From: an uncultured Prevotellaceae bacterium
Lineage (GTDB): Bacteria > Bacteroidota > Bacteroidia > Bacteroidales > Bacteroidaceae
NCBI GenBank assembly: GCA_902776195.1
Contig: CACYPF010000010.1
Span: 1 to 58,161, forward strand
Direction: 5' to 3'
Length of the DNA: 58,161 bases
The notes under the pieces are model-generated. The model saw nothing but the letters and a program-made list of their open reading frames with translations, had not been told where the DNA came from and ran no database searches. The translations under genes were made by a program, and so were the position numbers. This document shows positions 53,399 to 58,161 of the stretch, one piece after another. Numbering within the stretch: the stretch's first letter is position 1; each line of letters opens with the position of its first letter.

Positions 53399-55588
53399 AT
53401 GAATATACCAAGTGTTTTTTGGCTCGTTCCCATTGCCTCCGTAGTGGCTTTGGGAATGGCTTGGTACTTCTTCAAAACTATGATGAAGTACGATGAGGGA
53501 ACCCCTCGGATGCGTGAGATTGCGGAGTATGTACGAAAAGGTGCCATGGCTTACCTGTGGCAGCAGTACAAAGTTGTGATCATGGTGTTTGCCGTTCTGG
53601 TCATCCTTTTCGCCTTTATGGCGTATGGTCTGAACGTGCAGAACCCGTGGGTGCCATTTGCTTTCCTGACGGGAGGATTCTTCTCCGGACTGGCAGGTTT
53701 CTTTGGTATGAAGACAGCTACTTATGCTTCCGCCCGTACAGCCAATGCCGCCCGTCACAGCTTAGATGCAGGATTGAAGATTGCTTTCCGCTCTGGTGCT
53801 GTTATGGGATTGACTGTTGTAGGTCTTGGCTTGTTGGACATCGCCATCTGGTTTGTTGTTCTCAGTCGTTTTGATGCCGATGGACTTATCTCTATCACGA
53901 CGACCATGCTGACCTTTGGTATGGGTGCATCCACACAGGCGTTGTTTGCCCGTGTTGGTGGTGGTATTTACACCAAAGCGGCAGACGTGGGTGCTGATAT
54001 CGTAGGTAAGGTGGAGGCGGATATCCCTGAGGATGACCCCCGGAATCCAGCCACCATCGCTGATAACGTTGGCGATAATGTAGGTGATGTCGCAGGTATG
54101 GGTGCCGACTTGTACGAGAGCTATTGCGGTTCTGTACTATCTACTGCGGCTCTTGGTGCCTCCGCTTTTGCGGCAAGTGCAGCAGACGGTATGCAGTTGA
54201 AAGCTGTTATCGCCCCGATGATTATCGCTGCCGTGGGTTTGTTCCTCTCTTTGTTGGGTATCTTCCTGGTTCGTACCAAAGAGGGAGCAACAATGAAAGA
54301 CCTGCTCCACTCTTTGTCGTTGGGAACGAATGTCAGTGCCATTCTGATTGCCATTGCCACTTTTGTTATATTATATTTATTAGGTATAGAGAATTGGTTA
54401 GGTCTGTCCTTCTCCGTTATCTCTGGTCTTGCGGCTGGTGTGATTATCGGACAGGCTACCGAGTACTATACTTCTCACAGTTACAAACCCACACAGAAAA
54501 TCTCTGAGGCTGGTCTTACAGGTTCTGCCACAGTAATCATCAAAGGTATTGGTACGGGTATGATATCCACTTGTATTCCTGTGCTTACCATTGGTGTCGC
54601 TATCATGTTGAGTTATCTCTGTGCCAACGGCTTCGATCTCAGTATGAGTTCCAGCAGTCTTGCCCATGGACTCTATGGAATCGGTATCGCTGCAGTAGGT
54701 ATGCTGTCAACATTAGGTATCACTCTTGCAACGGACGCCTATGGTCCCATCGCTGACAATGCCGGTGGTAATGCGGAGATGAGCGAGCTCGGTGAGGATG
54801 TCCGTCATCGTACGGATGCCCTTGATGCATTGGGTAACACCACCGCAGCTACTGGTAAGGGATTCGCTATCGGTTCTGCTGCATTAACCGCACTGGCACT
54901 CCTCGCCTCTTACATTGAGGAGATTAAGATTGCGATGACTCGTGCTGAGGTGATGATGCAGAATGTACAAGGTGAGATGATCAAAGCTACTGATGCCACT
55001 ATACCAGACTTCATGAACTACTTCCAGGTTAACCTGATGAACCCGAAAGTCATCGTAGGTGCCTTCATTGGTGCCATGGCAGCTTTCCTTTTCTGTGGTC
55101 TGACGATGGAAGCCGTCGGACGTGCCGCCCAGAAGATGGTGGTAGAGGTACGCCGTCAGTTCAAGGAGATAGCAGGAATCTTAGAGGGGACAGGTACACC
55201 AGACTATGGCCGTTGCGTGGAAATCTCTACCCGTGCGGCACAGCATGAGATGATATTCCCCTCTATCCTCGCCATCATCATCCCCATCATCGTGGGTTGC
55301 GTACTGGGTGTTGCAGGTGTGTTGGGTTTGCTGGTCGGCGGTCTTGCCAGTGGCTTCACCCTTGCCATCTTCATGGCGAATGCCGGTGGTGCATGGGACA
55401 ATGCCAAGAAGAATGTCGAGGAAGGCAATTTCGGTGGTAAAGGCTCATTTGCCCATAAGGCTACCATTGTCGGTGATACAGTCGGTGATCCGTTCAAGGA
55501 TACCAGTGGTCCGTCCTTGAATATTCTCATCAAACTGATGTCAATGGTTAGCATTGTGATGGCAGGTCTGACGATTGCTTTTATGTAA
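53399..55588 (+). CDS. hppA: Membrane-bound pyrophosphatase ion pump
   Basis: A 729-residue integral membrane pump with about 16 helices that couples pyrophosphate hydrolysis to Na+ (or H+) export. The catalytic signature [19 protein letters not shown], preceded by EADIPE, is intact, as are '[16 protein letters not shown]' and the C-terminal '[22 protein letters not shown]'. The segment [18 protein letters not shown] has Ala where K+-independent enzymes carry Lys, pointing to the K+-stimulated subfamily. Na+ rather than H+ transport is likely for this group but not proven from sequence. It is followed by a strong terminator. Confidence 0.94.
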   Translation: MNIPSVFWLVPIASVVALGMAWYFFKTMMKYDEGTPRMREIAEYVRKGAMAYLWQQYKVVIMVFAVLVILFAFMAYGLNVQNPWVPFAFLTGGFFSGLAGFFGMKTATYASARTANAARHSLDAGLKIAFRSGAVMGLTVVGLGLLDIAIWFVVLSRFDADGLISITTTMLTFGMGASTQALFARVGGGIYTKAADVGADIVGKVEADIPEDDPRNPATIADNVGDNVGDVAGMGADLYESYCGSVLSTAALGASAFAASAADGMQLKAVIAPMIIAAVGLFLSLLGIFLVRTKEGATMKDLLHSLSLGTNVSAILIAIATFVILYLLGIENWLGLSFSVISGLAAGVIIGQATEYYTSHSYKPTQKISEAGLTGSATVIIKGIGTGMISTCIPVLTIGVAIMLSYLCANGFDLSMSSSSLAHGLYGIGIAAVGMLSTLGITLATDAYGPIADNAGGNAEMSELGEDVRHRTDALDALGNTTAATGKGFAIGSAALTALALLASYIEEIKIAMTRAEVMMQNVQGEMIKATDATIPDFMNYFQVNLMNPKVIVGAFIGAMAAFLFCGLTMEAVGRAAQKMVVEVRRQFKEIAGILEGTGTPDYGRCVEISTRAAQHEMIFPSILAIIIPIIVGCVLGVAGVLGLLVGGLASGFTLAIFMANAGGAWDNAKKNVEEGNFGGKGSFAHKATIVGDTVGDPFKDTSGPSLNILIKLMSMVSIVMAGLTIAFM

Positions 55589-55612
55589 AAAAGTACTTAA
55601 TAACACGAATTT

Positions 55613-55645
55613 AAAGGCTCTGAACGTGAGATTCAGAGCCTTTTT
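55613..55645 (+). terminator. Intrinsic terminator after hppA
   Basis: AAAGGCTCTGAA pairs perfectly with TTCAGAGCCTTT (12 bp) around a 7-nt loop and runs into T residues. Confidence 0.93.
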
Positions 55646-55686
55646 CTGTCTTTTTCCCTCTTTTTTTGAAAAAAGTCGAAGAAAAG

Positions 55687-55718
55687 TTTGTTGGTTTCAA
55701 AAATAGTTCGTACCTTTG
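55687..55718 (+). promoter_or_regulatory. Perfect promoter for tRNA-Lys
   Basis: TTTG (55687-55690), 20 nt, TACCTTTG (55711-55718), 22 nt before the tRNA. Confidence 0.8.
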
Positions 55719-55739
55719 CAACCGCAAAACCAAAAGGAT

Positions 55740-55812
55740 GCGCTTGTAGCTCAGTTGGTAGAGCACCTGACTCTTAATCAGGGTGTCCAGGGTTCGACCC
55801 CCTGCAGGCGTA
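55740..55812 (+). tRNA. tRNA-Lys (anticodon CTT)
   Basis: The cloverleaf is complete. The D-arm is GCTC-AGTTGGTA-GAGC, the anticodon stem CCTGA/TCAGG encloses the loop CTCTTAA (anticodon CTT, Lys codon AAG), and the T-arm is CAGGG-TTCGACC-CCCTG. The acceptor GCGCTTG pairs with CAGGCGT using two G-U pairs, with discriminator A. CCA is not encoded. The gene stands alone between hppA and the Dcu carrier. Confidence 0.95.
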
Positions 55813-55860
55813 CGAAGGAAGAGGTAAACGAAAGTTTATCTCTTTTTTCTTGGCAAATTT

Positions 55861-55891
55861 TTTGTCATGCAAAATAAAAACACTACCTTTG
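55861..55891 (+). promoter_or_regulatory. Promoter for the Dcu-type carrier
   Basis: TTTG (55861-55864), 19 nt, TACCTTTG (55884-55891). The predicted start is near 55897 and the leader about 26 nt. Confidence 0.78.
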
Positions 55892-55922
55892 TCTCTCATA
55901 ACAATAACTTAGATTTAAGACT

Positions 55923-57368
55923 ATGAGTTTAGTAATGATTCTTCAGCTCCTCATCGTGTTGGGAGCATTATGGGTGGGCAGCCGTTATGGCAGTCTTGCC
56001 CTCGGTGCTATTTCGGGTATCGGACTGGCACTTCTGGTTTTTGGTTTTGGTTTGAAACCAGGCAATCCTCCTACAGATGTGATATACATTATCATCGCGG
56101 CAGTTACCTGTGCAGGCATCATGCAGGCTTCCGGAGGTATGGACTGGTTGATACAGATAGCAGAGAAGATGCTTCGTAAGCACCCCGACCGTATCACGTT
56201 CCTGGCACCGCTGACAACATTCTTCCTTACGGTATTGGTGGGAACAGGTCATGTCGTATATACGCTGATGCCCATTATATGTGATATCGCCCTGAAGAAA
56301 GGAATCCGTCCTGAGCGTCCTTGTGCTGTTGCTTCTATTGCTTCACAGGTCGGTATCACCTGTTCCCCTATCGCTGCAGCCGTTGTTGCCTTTGTGAGTA
56401 TTTCTAATGCTAACGGTTTTGACATTACCATCCCTGGTGTATTGATGATATCTATCCCTGCCAGTATCTGTGGACTGATGGCTGCCGCTGCTGCAAGCTA
56501 CCACCGTGGTCTTGACTTGGATAAAGACCCGCAGTTCCAGGAGAAATTGAAGGATCCTGCTCAGTATGAGTATATCTATGGTGGTGATGCTACTACCCTG
56601 GACAAAGAGATACCCCAGTCGGCTAAGAATGCTGTGTTTATTTTCCTCGGTGCCCTTGCTGTCATCGTTTTCTTCGCTGTCTTCCAGAATGCACTCCCTG
56701 CCTATGATACGCTGAGAGGTATTAAAGGCACCGATCCGCTGGTCATCAATGACCATCTGACCCTAACCGCAGACCAGTTGGTAAAGGCTAAAATCCATGT
56801 TGACGGTATGACGGAGTTCTTTCCCAAGCCTCTTGCTATGAACCTCGTTATTCAGATTGTGATGATTGCTGCTGCTGCTTTGATGATTATTTTCTGCAAG
56901 GCATCCCCTAAGAAAGCTGTGGCAGGTCCTGTATGGCAGTCTGGTATGGTTGCCGTTGTTGCTATCTATGGCATCGCATGGCTTGCCGATACCTATTTCT
57001 CAAACTATCTGGATGTCATACAGACGTTATTGACAGATATTGTGAAAGAATACCCATGGTCTATAGCCTTCGTATTCTTCCTGGTATCTGTGCTCATCAA
57101 CTCACAGGGTGCTGTGGTCGTTTCGATGCTACCCCTCGCCTACTCTTTGGGTATTGCCGGTCCTGTACTGCTGGGAGTTTTGCCCAGTGTCTATGGCTAT
57201 TTCTTCATCCCCAACTATCCCTCTGATATCGCTACGGTCAACTTCGACCGTTCTGGAACGACCGTCATTGGTAAATACCTGCTCAACCACTCGTTTATGA
57301 TGCCCGGTCTGGTCAGTATCATCACCTCGACCATCATAGCCTATATCCTCTCAAGTATCATCTACTAA
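55923..57368 (+). CDS. Anaerobic C4-dicarboxylate transporter (DcuA/DcuB family)
   Basis: A 481-residue carrier with 10-12 helices that exchanges fumarate, malate or aspartate for succinate in anaerobic fumarate respiration. Family signatures include 'GTGHVVYTLMPIICDIALKKGIRPERPCAVASIASQVGITCSPIAAAVVAF' and 'FIPNYPSDIATVNFDRSGTTVIGKYLLNHSFMMPG'. DcuA and DcuB cannot be told apart here with confidence. It fits the succinate/propionate metabolism implied by mmdA and mce elsewhere in the window. Confidence 0.93.
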   Translation: MSLVMILQLLIVLGALWVGSRYGSLALGAISGIGLALLVFGFGLKPGNPPTDVIYIIIAAVTCAGIMQASGGMDWLIQIAEKMLRKHPDRITFLAPLTTFFLTVLVGTGHVVYTLMPIICDIALKKGIRPERPCAVASIASQVGITCSPIAAAVVAFVSISNANGFDITIPGVLMISIPASICGLMAAAAASYHRGLDLDKDPQFQEKLKDPAQYEYIYGGDATTLDKEIPQSAKNAVFIFLGALAVIVFFAVFQNALPAYDTLRGIKGTDPLVINDHLTLTADQLVKAKIHVDGMTEFFPKPLAMNLVIQIVMIAAAALMIIFCKASPKKAVAGPVWQSGMVAVVAIYGIAWLADTYFSNYLDVIQTLLTDIVKEYPWSIAFVFFLVSVLINSQGAVVVSMLPLAYSLGIAGPVLLGVLPSVYGYFFIPNYPSDIATVNFDRSGTTVIGKYLLNHSFMMPGLVSIITSTIIAYILSSIIY

Positions 57369-57390
57369 TCAAAACTAATATCTACTTAGT

Positions 57391-57423
57391 GCGAGGCATT
57401 CCTGTTGGAATGCCCCGCTTTTT
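57391..57423 (+). terminator. Intrinsic terminator after the Dcu carrier
   Basis: GCGAGGCATTCC pairs with GGAATGCCCCGC (one mismatch) around TGTT, followed by five T residues. Confidence 0.9.
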
Positions 57424-57451
57424 GTTTTATTCCAGTATTTGTTGGAACGTC

Positions 57452-57830
57452 CTATTCAATTCCCTTCTTTGCTTCTTCAATTATCTGATGATGCTTAATG
57501 ACTTCTTGCTCTATGGAATGAATGGCATCATTATTGTCTGTCTTGCTCTTATCCATTTGTTTCCTCTCACGCTGATAAGCATCTAAGTCTTCGTCTGTAA
57601 TATCCATCATCTGCTTACACTGCGTGAATTGTTGCATACATGTCGTACATCACCATCATCACAATCTCACGTTTCTCTTTCTGCTTCTTATTGTTTTCGA
57701 TAATCGCTGCCGTACCAAACGTCAAGGCGATCGAGACACTGGTTGCCACGATGGAAAGCAGGAATTGTTTCAGCGTAGACAGTCCACTGCCCATTTTCAG
57801 ACTTTTCGGGGTGTGTAACTTAATATTCAT
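57452..57830 (-). pseudogene. Frameshifted remnant of a small membrane-anchored protein gene
   Basis: Two overlapping reading frames on the minus strand look like halves of one protein. The first (from the ATG at 57830; the -7 box TATCTTTG at 57856-57849 excludes the ATG at 57851) has a membrane segment 'FLLSIVATSVSIALTFGTAAII' followed by ENNKKQKEKREIVMMVMYDMYATIHAV. The second takes over at 57637 with MQQFTQCKQMMDITDEDLDAYQRE and ends in EEAKKGIE at 57452. The switch lies in 57615-57637. The original protein was probably a small DUF6090-like membrane protein, which is uncertain. No slippery sequence is obvious. Confidence 0.55.
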
Positions 57831-58022
57831 ATCATTATAATTTGAGAGCAAAGATATGAATAATTATCTAAAGAGATGCAAGATAAACAGAAAAAGTTAC
57901 TTCCTCAAGCTTTGTGAAAGACAAATTTTGCAGACACAAAGTGTCTCTATCTGGTCAATTGGTCTAATACGAATGATCACTAGAACCGACCCCATGATTC
58001 CTTATATTATATATGGTTTCAA

Positions 58023-58161
58023 TTATCCAAATGCCAAGGGCTGCGACACTTCAAAGCGAAGACCAAGGGCGCTGAGGATTCTGAGGAACATACCTGCACC
58101 AGGCTCCACGCTGCCATTCTCTATGCGAGAGATATACGACTTATTGGTTCCCACACGCTGA
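58023..58161 (-). CDS. XRE-family HTH protein, C-terminal end
   Basis: Only the last 45 residues are in the window; the gene continues past the right edge. The sequence includes 'GTNKSYISRIENGSVEPGAG', the recognition-helix half of a Cro/CI-type helix-turn-helix, and then 'FLRILSALGLRFEVSQPLAFG'. HTH proteins of this size and ending are commonly antitoxins of the HigA type, often following a HigB toxin gene. That partner would lie beyond the window, so this is only a suggestion. Confidence 0.8.
   Translation of the reverse strand, partial: QRVGTNKSYISRIENGSVEPGAGMFLRILSALGLRFEVSQPLAFG

Noticed and set aside
57856-58161. A plus-strand reading frame running to the right edge of the window.
   Set aside because: Its peptide has no family character. 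The opposite strand reads a clear helix-turn-helix (GTNKSYISRIENGSVEPGAG) with a proper stop at 58023, so the plus frame is a shadow.

Overview
The window is a chromosome segment from a member of the Bacteroidota, most likely Prevotellaceae or a close relative. Evidence: repeated -33/-7 promoters of the Bacteroidota type (TTTG, 19-20 nt, TAnnTTTG), no consistent Shine-Dalgarno motifs, TonB-dependent receptors, a lipidated TamA (TamL), a DUF4270 lipoprotein, a BtuG-like surface propeller, and anaerobic energy genes (sodium/proton pyrophosphatase, Dcu carrier, methylmalonyl-CoA carboxyl transfer). Genus is an inference; no 16S is present.

Layout. 1-79 is the 3' part of a 5S rRNA, followed by its terminator and an RluA-type pseudouridine synthase. 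864-7842 is tamB-tamL (envelope assembly). 7928-14698 holds a small lipoprotein, glmS and carA-carB. 14776-19377 has a receiver/histidine kinase behind a palindromic promoter, galE and a UvrD/PcrA helicase. 19380-23215 is the cluster 43-aa protein / DUF4270 / GlgA-like (minus strand) facing panC-panD. 23493-26132 is the minus-strand mce-mmdA-49-aa protein-biotin carrier operon. 26223-29619 is a TonB receptor with a GNAT/FemAB-like protein. 29722-34604 carries an SH3 protein, a PfkB sugar kinase, a TrmH-family methyltransferase, an EFR1-type flavodoxin/ferredoxin and a kinase-like sensor that lacks its phospho-acceptor histidine.

From 34770 to 47230 ten genes run head to tail with gaps of at most 5 nt: leuA-leuC-leuD-second LeuA-like gene, then a BtuB-like receptor, a BtuG-like lipoprotein and two substrate-binding-protein/permease pairs. 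This reads as one transcription unit joining branched-chain amino acid synthesis to probable cobamide uptake. leuB and the ABC ATPase are absent. A CbiJ-CbiD fusion for corrin-ring synthesis converges on its end. The remainder holds an orphan membrane protein, a TRIC/YicG channel, rarA, an acidic protein of unknown function, hppA, tRNA-Lys(CTT), a Dcu-type C4-dicarboxylate carrier, a frameshifted gene remnant, and the C-terminal end of an XRE-type HTH protein cut by the window edge.

The most unusual content is repetitive. Two four-unit arrays of a 22-bp palindromic repeat sit between convergent genes at 23320 and 32279 and share the same leader and the same variant last unit. Two inverted arrays of five heptamers lie inside cbiD coding sequence. 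An imperfect palindrome is read in frame inside carB. These look like families of small dispersed elements, some of which have been absorbed into proteins.
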